NCBI GenBank assembly: GCA_015501585.1
Contig: JADNRY010000060.1
Span: 124,001 to 188,000, forward strand
Length of the DNA: 64,000 nucleotides
Source of the DNA: Rhodocollybia butyracea
Taxonomy: Eukaryota > Basidiomycota > Agaricomycetes > Agaricales > Omphalotaceae
Direction: 5' to 3'
Shown: piece by piece, positions 1-9,997 of the stretch
Layout of the letters: each line of letters begins with the position of its first letter
Numbering within the stretch: the stretch's first letter is position 1
The notes under the pieces: model-generated
Told to the model about the DNA's origin: nothing
Databases searched by the model: none
The model's input: only the letters and a program-made list of their open reading frames with translations
Made by a program: the position numbers and the translations under genes

Positions 1-474
1 AAGGGCTGAGTATCTCCATACATGCAGGGAATATCGAGTTGCTTGATATGATCTGCTATATCCGGTTTAACAGCAGCTACAATATCTTCTGAGCTCCACG
101 GAGCTAAACCCCCGACTGCAGTGCCGTCAACGACTTTCTCCATGTGTAGATGCATAGTTTTGAGGCGGTCAAAAATACCCTGAAATTCTTTCCGATAGTA
201 AATCATTTGGCCCGGCTGGTGAGGTAAATCTAAGAACATGGTGAACATTTTAAAAGTTTGGCACACATGTAGGAGACACACCAGCATCGTTAAGAATCTT
301 TGGATCTTTGTCTGCGTATGCCTGTTCCACCAATCCCCGTAGATTAGGATTACGTTCCAGTAAAACCGCGCAGCATTGTACCGAAACCAGCGCTGGATCA
401 GGTTCCAGATCGGCCCAAATGGTTGTCAAGTATTCAGACAGATACTTGCTCGTAGTATCTTCATCAAAAGACAT
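1..474 (-). CDS. Family A copy A1, 5' part only (cut by the window edge)
   Basis: The minus-strand start at 474 opens exon 1, beginning MSFDEDTTSKYLSEYL. A GT..AG intron follows at about position 240-280 (donor GTGTGT, acceptor TTCTTAG), and the next exon continues DLPHQPGQMIYYRKEF. The gene runs off the left edge before the P-loop. Exon 1 and the start of exon 2 align residue by residue with copies A2, A3, A5 and A6, which fixes both start and intron. The N-terminal domain of about 170 residues has no recognised function; in the other copies it precedes a P-loop NTPase. The 10-mer GTGGGTCCAA lies 33 bp upstream, as in every copy with a 5' end. No break is visible in the part shown, but whether the whole gene is intact cannot be judged. 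Confidence 0.7.
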
Positions 475-506
475 AACAAGGTATTATTGAAGAACAACAA
501 CGAACG

Positions 507-516
507 TTGGACCCAC
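507..516 (-). promoter_or_regulatory. Conserved leader motif GTGGGTCCAA of family A (A1)
   Basis: This 10-mer lies 33 bp upstream of the A1 start codon on the coding strand. The same 10-mer occurs 33-82 bp upstream of the other four family A 5' ends. It could be a core-promoter element, transcript start region or 5' UTR element. The function is inferred from position only. Confidence 0.45.
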
Positions 517-521
517 AAAGG

Positions 522-671
522 CTGACTCGTACCCAGCCGGCAATCGGCCCGGACCACACTTGGATGACAGTCGAGTCGAAGAGCCGGGCTGATAAGCCGC
601 GTGAGCGGCATTTGATCGACTGTCATCAAATCGCAGTCTCCCTACGGCAACTGGGTTCGAGTCTACTTACA
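522..671. repeat. About 150-bp insertion unique to the A1 upstream region
   Basis: The flanks (CACAAAGGC before, ATGTACTTTTAC after) are contiguous upstream of A2 near 4861-4880, so this stretch is an insertion in A1 or a deletion in A2. Its ends form imperfect inverted repeats: GACTCGTACCCAG near 524 and the complement of GACTCGAACCCAG near 665. That suggests a small non-autonomous element. I see no clear target-site duplication. A GGTTCGAGTC near the right end resembles a tRNA B box, but no tRNA fold is evident. Confidence 0.45.
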
Positions 672-1385
672 TATGTACTTTTACTTTTCCCCATCATTTT
701 TGTTCTTCTTTAGTGGTTTGTACTTGAGCGCGTGAGCAAGAGCAACAGTCTCTAGAATAGAACGAAATCAAATAACAGTGTACTTCCACGAAACAGAAAC
801 GCGCGCAGGCAAAAGAAAATGGGAGATGAAAGATAGCATTGACTTCTGGGTGAGATACTACACAAAGCTACACGTTTTTGAATGAAAAGCAATGGTGTCG
901 CAGCTTTACCATTGGCTAGATTTTTTTCACGTTAGCTGGCCAGTACTAGTGCTTCAACACTGTTATGTGAAAACTCAAAATCTCGAATTTTTGCGGTATA
1001 CTACATACTTCGTTCTCTTCTCCTTCAGCTAGGGGTAGTTGTCAGCATGTAGTTATACTGGAATAAACATTCATGAACCACCGGAGTTTGGGTCAACGGA
1101 ATCCTCAACAATGTCAATAGCGCTGTCTGTTCTCGTACCTTCACTGAATGAGCTCTCTGTGAGATTTTCCACCTGCTCCTCGTTTGATTCCAGATCCACG
1201 ACCTCGTTTTCCTCGAGAGATTGAGCTGTCTGAAGACCCTGTTTCTGAGTTTTTACGGCCCATATTCAAGATTGTAGAAGAATGTTTCTTGGGAACTCTT
1301 CACAGACTGAGATGGGCGTCTAAAACGTTGGCTCTCTTGGAAGGTCTGGCATGGAATAAGTACATAGATTGATACAACAATTTAA
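672..1385. other. Duplicated intergenic spacer between A1 and A2
   Basis: No gene is seen here. The stretch matches the spacer upstream of A2 (about 4870-5228 plus 6034-6316), including GAAATCAAATA, GACTTCTGGGTGAGATA and TTTTTTCACGTTAGCTGGCCAGT. The tandem duplication unit therefore included the non-coding flank, not just the gene. Confidence 0.7.
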
Positions 1386-4300
1386 CTACTTCGTCGTTGA
1401 CCTCAGATTGTATGGTGTAGTGATACTACGGTCTGGAACAGCGGTAGAAGGTTTCTTTGTAGAGGGTTTACTCCCTGTCGCTCTCCCTCCAGTCGGAGTG
1501 ATATTCGTCGCTGAAGAGTTTTTGACACTTTTTTGAGAAGAATTGGGGCCACTGCGAACTTGGATTGGCTTTCGAGTGCTTTTGCGTGAGAGAGCAATAT
1601 CATTATCATCATCATCGACTCTTGACCTCTTGACACCGGCTACACTGGAAGATGAACGGGTCGTCCTTGTCGTCGCACTTCGTAGGGTACGACCAATATC
1701 CGGTTCTTCCACTGCGTCCGTCACAGATTTTGATACGTTTGATCGTCGAGTAAAACTACTGCCACGACTTTGTGAGCGAGATGATATAGCTGAAGCCGAT
1801 GGTTCAGCTGAAGGGCCAGGAAGACGCCGTCTACTACTCGTAGTGGGCCTTTCAGAGGCGACATCAGGAATAGCTTTCCGGTTGGTAGATCTGGTGGCAG
1901 TTGCACGAGATGGGCCAACCAAAGGCGAAGTTTGCGTGGGAGGTTTGGGTCGTCGTTTCAAAGATGTCGAAGCCTTAGTACGACGAGATGGTGCTGGGGG
2001 GTTTGGAGCTTCGGCGGAAGGTTCTTCAGCGGGTGGTCGGTATGAAACAGAAAGTTCTGATTCCGTTTCTAGCGGAGGATTTTGTTTGATATCGCTGATA
2101 ATGGAGACGACCAAACCGGAAAGAGCATCTTTTTGCGAAACATCTTTCATCGCGTCACGAATCATAGAGATATTGAAAGAGGCAACAGGATAGGTATCGG
2201 AATGATCGAATTCTAGTTCTTCAAGATTGATTTTGTCGTGGAGTGAGACTAGAACTCGGAGTAATCCTATTTCAGGGTGCCGATTGGGCAGTGCTTGAAG
2301 AGCTTCTTCAAGAAGTCCTTCATTCGATGTACCATCCTGATGTGTTTCTGTTAGAATATTTGTGGTCTAAACCGGAATACAACCTACCTCTGCAAGAAGA
2401 TTGGTGGAGTCATTCCATTCCCAATATCCTGGATTGTGTCAATATGAGCGATATTATCATCATCAGGAACTGCTCGTAGGGCAACCCAACATCGAGTATA
2501 GTCCTCCAGCCTCAGTATGAAGTATAGTGTCATTACATTCTGCCCTATGTGTTTGCAGAAAGGAATGCCACGAGCATCCTTCATCCAGTCAAGCACCTCA
2601 GCGGCACATGAAGCGGTGAAAACTAACTGAGAAGCTGTCTTGGGCGAGTATTCGACCACCGTCTCTCGGGCACTTTTCCCCCCTCCACGCAGTGCAACAA
2701 GCTTTGCATGCTGAGATGCCCACACAGGCAGTGAAGAAACAGAGAAGGAGAAAATATCACAGACTAAATGAGGGGTTTTGAAGTAGAGTGCAGTTGCAAG
2801 GGTGAGATATTCTGATTTGTATACCAGAGGTTCATCCGAAAAGTGGAAAGACGAAAGGAAGCTGTCCAAGTTAGGAACTAATAGAGATTTCTGCGAAAGC
2901 CACTGTGCAGTTGCAACCAGCACTAGCGGTTCTTCTGCAGATATGGTTGTCATCTTGTTATCAATGAAATGTCCAAAACCAAATGATACGCAAAGTATGT
3001 CCAGAATAGGTAAGGAAGTGAGCCGATAATCCCCAATTAGGTGCGTCACGAGGATGTGTTGCATGTTAGTGCGTAAGTTAGGTACTTGACAGGAGTTAGA
3101 CTAGTTGGTTTTCAAAAAACAAATCAGACTCACAGTCATCTAGTTCTTCTAACGGAATACCATCAAATTGTGGACAACGTCGTGGCACCTCAGTGCGCAG
3201 GAACTCATCCGCATCTGTAGGCCAAAAACCAGTGAACTGCCTCAGATAAGTGTTCATCAAATAATGAGGACTCTGAAATCCATTCTCGACAAGTGTGGAG
3301 ATGAATGCAGCAGTGAAACGATGTCTGTGAAAGTCACGGTATGGTCAATCAAAGATCTTTGCGAAAGGGCGAACACACATTACCTTCCCGAAGCCATACC
3401 CACATACGATGCAAAAGATGCTGACCAGAAGGAGAATTAACCAGGCCCCGAGGTAGAAATTTGAGAACATATTGCTGTTGATCCTCAATAGTGCTGAAAG
3501 CACCAGTGGAAGATATCCACTGCCATTGATTCCATTTTTCTTCTTTGAAATACATCCCCGAAATGTGTGTCCCAGCAGCTACAATTGTGACAGGCTTATT
3601 GCGCAAATGGGAATCCCAAGTTTCTAAAATTTCCTTGAGTACTGGATGAGGGCCATGAGCATCTCGAAAAGCATCCACAAGCGATTCAGCCATAACGTTT
3701 GACTCATCAAGAACAACGAAGAAATGAGGATCCTTTGATTTACGGGAGAAGACAGCTGCTATGTCTTCTAAGCACTGTGAGATGCAGTCAGCGAGCAGAG
3801 AATCGCTAACAAGAAGTTCAGGCGCTAAACTCTCATAGTCTACGCCAAAAACAAGAGGCTGAATCTGAGCGAGAAACCACCGAGATTTATGTACTTCCTC
3901 AATTTCCCCTTCAGCCATCAGGTCAACAAATAACTTGAAAACAAGGAGTCGGGCCAGTAACGTTTGGCCAAAATTATGACGTGCAATTTCACCATTTGTT
4001 GATATTTTGTAATCATAATCCGCCTCGTCCTCTCGAGGAAAGGTGAACATCCGGCTGAACGGAAGCTTCTGGAGAAGCACATCGATATCGGTAGAACCCA
4101 GCATGTAGGAGTCGACCGCTGCTGTGAAGAAGAGACCCCAATATTTACAAAGGCCTTCATATAAAAGCCTCGTTTTGCCAGTCCCCGACGAGTTCACCAA
4201 AAATCTAGAATGCAAAGACTTGAATATATTGTTCAAAACTGTAGGCAAGAACGAACGTGTTTCGTGTAGGAGAAAAGATTTGTTCTAGTCGCTCGTTGAG

Positions 4301-4814
4301 CTTAGAGTCCGATTGGAAGCTTCCACTCTCATGGAGCAAGAGCAAGGGCTTAGTATCTCCATACATGGAAGGGATATTGAGTTGTTCGATATGCTCTGCT
4401 ATATCCTGTGTACCAGCAGCTAAAGGATCCTTTGAGCTCCACGGAATTAACCCCCCGAACGCAGTGCCGTCAACGACTTTCTCCATGTGTACGTGCATAG
4501 TTTCGAGAAGGTCAAAAACACTCTGAAATTCTTTCCGATAGTAAATCATTTGACGCGGATGATGAGGCAAATCTGAGAAGATGAACATTTCAAGAATTTG
4601 ACAAAAACGTAGGAAACACACCAGTATTGTTTAGAATATTCGGATCTTTTTCTCTGTATGCCTGTTCCACCAATTCCCGTAGACTGGGATTACGTTCCAG
4701 TAAAACTGCGCAACATTGTACCGAAACCAGCGTTGGATCAGGTTCTAGGTCGGCCCAGATAGTCGTCAAGTATTTTGAGAGATACTTGCTTGTACCATCT
4801 TCATCAGAAGGCAT
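1386..4814 (-). CDS. Family A copy A2: P-loop NTPase, degenerate nuclease-like region, basic tail
   Basis: This is the fullest family A copy. Exon 1 is 4622-4814, exon 2 is 4257-4572 and exon 3 is 3384-4204. Splicing exon 2 to exon 3 gives a continuous SPTRNTFLVNSSGTGKTRLL. Walker A is NSSGTGKT, with N in place of the usual first G. Walker B is FFVVLDES, and a sensor-like strand IVAAGTH follows. Exon 4 (3324 downward) encodes HRFTAAFIS...GIPLEELDD. Exon 5 (about 3088-2390) holds a region collinear with the nuclease part of family B, but GQN and ALRAV stand where B has GPD and QSK. The last exon gives a 250-residue Ser/Arg/Thr-rich tail ending NLRSTTK, with likely nuclear-localisation basic patches. 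The run before the exon 3 donor is one base shorter than in A3 and A5, so a frameshift or altered splicing is likely near 3384-3390. I relate the family to Crinkler/RHS NTPase-nuclease proteins from memory only. Confidence 0.6.
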
Positions 4815-4853
4815 ACCAAGGTATTATTGAAGAACAACAACGAAGGTTGACCG

Positions 4854-4863
4854 TTGGACCCAC
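4854..4863 (-). promoter_or_regulatory. Conserved leader motif GTGGGTCCAA of family A (A2)
   Basis: The 10-mer lies 40 bp upstream of the A2 start and is followed by a short stretch shared with A1 (GTTGTTGTTCTTCAATAATA). It is conserved in all five visible family A leaders. Confidence 0.45.
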
Positions 4864-5228
4864 AAAGGCGTATGTACTTTTACTTTTCCCCATCATTTCT
4901 GTTCTTTAGTGGTTTGTCCTTGAGCGCGTGAGCAAGAACGAAATCAAATACATAACAGTTTACTTCCACGAAACAGAAACGCGCGCGCGCGGGAAAGGGG
5001 AGATGAAAGATAGCATTGACTTCTGGGTGAGATACCACCCGTTTTCGAACGAAAAGCAGTGGTGTCGCAACTTTACCATCGGCTAGATTTTTTTCACGTT
5101 AGCTGGCCAGTGTGAAAACATTATGTAACTCTCGAATTTTTCGCGGTATACTACATAGTTCGTTCTCTTCCCCTTCAGCTAGGGGTAGTTGTCAGCAAGT
5201 AGTTATACTAGAAACAATCATTCACGTT

Positions 5229-6033
5229 GAACAACCAGGGCCCCGGAAACTCCCCCAATCGTTGTCCGGAATAGCGTATTTTAGGTCGAAAATTTTGCCA
5301 AATCCTTGTCCCATTATAGCGTATTTTAGGCCAAACTGTCTGCTTCCCTGTCCTAATATAGCGTACTTTAGGCCGGCGCGCCAACGCCGAACCAAAAAAA
5401 TTGAACTATACGAAGTCCAAGGAAGCACATTCAAATGCATATTACTACGAGAACCAGCCATCGCGTCACACCCAAGACGATACAAGACTTTGGTGACGAT
5501 GCTATAAGTATTACGTTCACTATGCTAGAGTGTAGCCCTCTCTCTCCTTGGGTAATTTGAAGGACATTGAGGTCGATCTTGCTGATACTGCCTTGTACCG
5601 GCTTTCGTTGTAAGCTGGATCTAGCTCATCTTGTGAGAAGAGCATAATGATCTAATGATGATGATATAATGGAGAAAAGGTCGAATTTTGTGTGTTTTAA
5701 TCGCTGCGCTCAGCGTTCAGCGCCGCTCAGCATTAACATTTGTTCGGGGAAATCGTGGCAAGCATTACAAAAGCAGGGGGGCAAAAAAAGGCTCTCGAAG
5801 CCTTGCCCCTTTGAGAATTTCCGAAAGGTCCTCAGGGCGGTTCTTAGGTGTTTTCTAACGTACATAGAGCCCTGTAGGAGCGTCGGAATTTTTTTGAAAT
5901 TTTTTCGCGATTTTTTTTGGTTTCACGTGACCGTCCCTGTCCGAAATAGCGTACTTGAGCTCAAAAACATAGCGTACTTTAGGGTAGTTGGCCGGACAAC
6001 GATTGGGGGGAGTTTCCGGGGCCCTGAACAACC
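5229..6033. mobile_element. hAT-like MITE, 789 bp, with 8-bp target-site duplication
   Basis: The element proper is 5237-6025. Its ends are terminal inverted repeats of about 34 bp, opening AGGGCCCCGGAAACTCCC and including CAATCGTTGTCCGG. GAACAACC flanks it directly at 5229-5236 and 6026-6033; an 8-bp duplication and AGGG-type ends are typical of hAT elements. The paralogous spacer near 1069-1090 reads ATTCATGAACCACCGGAG without the insertion, a natural empty site. Five same-orientation copies of an ATAGCGTA(C/T)TT motif lie inside (near 5270, 5316, 5360, 5947 and 5971), possibly subterminal transposase-binding sites. There is no transposase ORF, so it is non-autonomous. Confidence 0.9.
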
Positions 6034-6316
6034 GGAGTTTTGGTCAACGGAATTCTTAACAATGTCAATAGCGCTGTCTGGTCTGGTAATTTCGGTGAAC
6101 GAGGCTCTCTGAGATTTTCCACCTGCTCGTTTGAGCTATTTGAAGATCTTGGTTCTGAGTTTGATCTTGGTTCTGAGTTTTTGCAGCCCATACCGAAGAT
6201 TGTAGAAGAGAGAATTCTTAACAGATGGACATCTAAAAGGTTGGTATGATGCTCTAGATCTCAGGTTTGGGAAGGTCTGGCATGAAATAAGTACATAGTT
6301 TGATACAACAATTTAA

Positions 6317-9300
6317 CTACTTCGTCGTTGACCTCAGATTGTATGGTGTAGTGGTACTACGGTCTGGAACAGTGGTAGAAGGTTTGTTTGTAGACAGTTT
6401 ACTTCTTGTCGCTCTCCCTCTAGTGCTTTTGGAAGTGATATTCGTCGCTGAAGAGTTTTTGACACTTTTTCGGGAAGAACTGATTGGACTGGGGCCACTG
6501 CGAGCTTGGATTGATTTTCGAGTGCTTTTGCGCGAGGGAGCAATATCGTTATCATCATCACCCACTCTTGACCTCTTGGCACCGGCTACGCTGGAAGATG
6601 AACGGGTCGTCCTTGTCGTCGCACTTCGTAGGGTACGACCAATATCCGGTTCTTCCGTCACGGGTTTTAAAACGCTTGATCGTCGAGTAGTACTACTGTG
6701 ACGTTGTGGGCGCGATGATATAGCAGGAGCCGATGGTTCAGCTGAAGGGCCAGGAAGACGCCGTCTACTACTCGTAGTGGGCCGTTCAGAGACGACATCA
6801 GAAATAGCTTTCCGGTTGGTAGATCTGGTGGCAGTTGCACGAGATGGGCCAACCAAAGGCGAAGTTTGCGTGGGAGGTTTGGGTCGTCGTTTCGAAGATG
6901 TCGAAGCCTTAGTACGACGAGATGGTGCTGGGCAGTTGAAGCTTCAGCGGGTGGTCTGTATGAGACAGAAAGTTCTGTTTCTGTTTCTGGCGGAGGATTT
7001 TGTTTGATATCACTGATAATGGACACGACCAACCCGGAAAGAGCATCCTCTTGCGAAACGTCTTCCATCGTGTCACGAATCATAGAGATATTGAAAGAGG
7101 CAACAGGATAGGTATCGGAATTATCGAATTCTAGTTCTTCAAGATGGATTTTGTCATGGAGTGAAACTAGAACTCGGAGCAATCGTATCTCAGGGTGCCG
7201 ATTGGGCAGTGCTTGAAGAGCTTCCTCAAGAAGTCCTTCATTCGATGTGTCATCCTGATGTGTTTCTGTTAGAATGGTAACGCTGTAAGCTGGAATACAA
7301 CCTACCTCTGCAAGAAGATCGGTGGGAGCCATTCCATTCCCGATATCCTGAACAGAGTCAATATGAGCTGTACCATCATCATCAGGGACTGCTCGTAGGG
7401 CAACCCAACATCGAGTATAATCCTCCAGCCTTAATATGAAGTATAGCGTCGTTGCGTTCCGCCGATGTGTTTGCAGAAAGGAATGCCACGAGCATCCTTC
7501 ATCCAGTCAAGCACCTCAGCGGCACATGAAGCGGTGAAAACTAACTGAGAAGCTGTCTTGGGCGAGTATTCAACTACCGTCTCTCGGGCACCTTCTCCCT
7601 CTCCACGCAATGCAACAAGCCTTGCATACTGAGATGCCCACACATGCAACGAAGACGCGGAGAAGGAGAAAATATCACAGACTAAATGAGGGGTCTTGAA
7701 GCAGAGTGCAGTTGCGAGGGCGAGATAATACGATTCGTATACCAGAGGTTCATCCGAAAAGTGGAAAGATGAAAGGAAGTTGTCCAAGTTAGGAACTAAT
7801 AGAGATTTCTGTGAGAACCACTGTGCAGTTGCAACCAGCGCTAGCGGTTCTTCTGCAGAGATCGTTGTCATCTTGTTGTCAATAAAATATCCAAACCCCG
7901 CTGACACGCAGAGTATATCCAGAATTACTGAGGAAGTGAATCGATAATCCCCAATTAAGTGCTTCAGGAGGATATGTTGCATGTTAGTGCATAAGTTAGG
8001 TACTTGACAGTAGTTAGACTAGTTGATTTTTATGAAACAAATCAGACTCACAGTCATCCAGTTGTTCTAATACAAGACCATCGAAATCTGGACAACGTCG
8101 TGATACCTCAGAGCGCAGGAATTCATCAGCATCTGTAGGCCAATGACCGGTGAACTGCCTTAGGAAAGTGTTCAAGAGATAATGTGGGCTCTGAAATCCA
8201 TTCTCGATGAGCGTAGAGATGAATGCCGCAGTGAAGCGATGTCTGTGAAAATATGTTCAATTAGTAGAGATCTTTGTGTAGAGGTGATACACACTACCTC
8301 CCACGAAGCCACACCCATATACGATGCAAAAGATGCTGACCAGAAGGAGAATCAACTAGGGCCCGAGGTATAAACTTCAGGACATATCGCCGCTGATCTT
8401 CAATATTACTGAAACCACCAGTGGAAGATATCCACTGCCATTGATTCCATTTCTCCTCTCTGAAATACATCCTGGGAATATTTGTTCCAGCAGCTACAAT
8501 TGTGAAAGGCTTATTGCGCAAATGGGAATCCCAAGTTTCTAGAATTTCCTTGAGTACTGGATGAGGGCCATGAGTATCCCGGAAAGCATCCACAAGTTTT
8601 TGGGTCATGGTATTCGCCTCATCAAGGACAACAAAGAAATGAGGATTCATCGATTTACCGGAGAAGACAGCTGTAATGTCTTCCAAGCACTGTGAAATGC
8701 AATCAGCCAGGAGAGAATCGCTGACGGGAGACCAAGAAAGTTCAGACACTAAACTCCCATACTTCCCGTCAAAAAGAAGAGGTTGAAGCTGAGCGAGAAA
8801 CCACCGGGTCTTATGTATTTCCTCAATTTCTCCTCTAGCCATTATGTCAACGAATAACTTGAAAACGAGGAGCCGGGCCAACAACGTCTCGCCAAATGCC
8901 CGGCGTGCGATTCCCTGGTTTTTTGATGATGCCTCTGAGTTATGACCTGACGCGTCGCCCATCAGAACAGGTGTAAACATTGGGTCAAACCGAAGCTCCT
9001 CGACAACCCCATAGACGTCGTTACAGCCCAGACCATAAGAGTCGATGACCGCCGTAAAGAACAGACCCCAATGTTTACAAAGGCCTTCATATAAAAGCCT
9101 CGTTTTACCAGTACCCGACGAATTCACTAGAAATCTAAAATGCAGGATCTCAGCAAAATCACTCAATAACGCAAAGAAAGGACAAACGTGTTTCGCCTTG
9201 GAGTAAAGATCTGTTCCAGTCGTTCACTGAGCCTGGGTCCGATTGAAAGCTTCCATTCTCATGAAGTAAGAGTAAGGGCTGGCTATGCAGATACTTGCAA

Positions 9301-9749
9301 GGAATATTGAGTTTCTTGATATGCTCTGCTATATCCGGATTATCCACAGTCAAAGAGGCTTGTAAATTCCACTGAGGTGTATCCTCGAACGCAGTACCGT
9401 CCACAACTTTCTCCATGGGCACGCGCATAGTTTCTAGAAGCTCAAAAACATTCCGAAATTGTTCCAGGTTGTAAATCATTTGGCGCGGATGCCGAGGTAA
9501 ATCTGGAAGAGCGCATTTTAAGAGTTTCCTACAAGCTAAGTAAACATCTAACACACCAGCATCCTTCAAGACACTCAAATCGTTTTCTGCGCGTGCCTTT
9601 TCCACCAATCCACGTACGTCAGGATTACGTTTCAGTAAAACCGCGCAGCATTGTACCGAAACTAGTGTTGAATCAGGTTCCAGGTCAGCCCAAACAGCTG
9701 TCAAGTATTCTGAAAGATACTGGCTCGTGCCATCTTCAGCAAAAGCCAT
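6317..9749 (-). pseudogene. Family A copy A3, frameshifted
   Basis: The start is placed at 9749 (MAFAEDGTSQYLSEYL) by alignment with A1, A2 and A6; a further in-frame Met upstream has no counterpart in them. The N-terminal domain, P-loop (VNSSGTGKTRLL), Walker B (FFVVLDEA), nuclease-like region and basic tail ending NLRSTTK are all present in order. Relative to its paralogues it has at least three frame breaks. One is a base lost in the QSDP..LNERLEQ segment near 9230. A second is a base lost at CATCGG(G)CGGAA near 7470, just where the nuclease-like motif should be. A third lies in the tail near 6930. It is head-to-head with family B gene 9998-13538, with 248 bp between start codons. Its short introns resemble those of the other copies. 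Confidence 0.75.
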
Positions 9750-9825
9750 AACAAGGCAGACGCAATGAGAATGACAACGGAAAGAACAACATTTAACAAC
9801 CAAACATGTCACGTTGTCTAGATAC

Positions 9826-9835
9826 TTGGACCCAC
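9826..9835 (-). promoter_or_regulatory. Conserved leader motif GTGGGTCCAA of family A (A3)
   Basis: The 10-mer lies 77 bp upstream of the A3 start, within the 248-bp head-to-head spacer shared with the family B gene. The following bases (GTAT..CAACGTGAC) are also shared with the A6 leader. Confidence 0.45.
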
Positions 9836-9942
9836 AGCGTCTATCGATTCACTTCATCACACCGTTTTTAACAATTAGACTCCCAGGTTGACGACTGTTG
9901 TTCTTCCTTGTACTGACTCGGAATCCCAGTTATACGATCGTT

Positions 9943-9952
9943 TGTATAAAAT
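9943..9952 (+). promoter_or_regulatory. Probable TATA box of the family B gene
   Basis: GTATAAAAT lies about 50 bp upstream of the ATG at 9998, a plausible TATA position for a short fungal leader. It is assigned by sequence and position only. Confidence 0.4.
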
Positions 9953-9997
9953 GCCCCCCACCTATGGAGGAAAACTCATACTGAAAATCCCCCAAAC

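Noticed and set aside
600..665. Possible tRNA (GGTTCGAGTC-like B box)
   Set aside because: No acceptor stem, anticodon arm or A box can be fitted. The motif sits in the end repeat of the A1-specific insertion.
1543..2193. Plus-strand ORF of 216 codons
   Set aside because: It is the antisense shadow of the low-complexity A2 tail. The minus strand matches A3 and A5 and carries the conserved terminus NLRSTTK.
1..9749. RIP-like mutation as the cause of family A decay
   Set aside because: The visible damage is mostly single-base loss and truncation, not a dense C-to-T pattern. The duplicated copies are not markedly AT-shifted.
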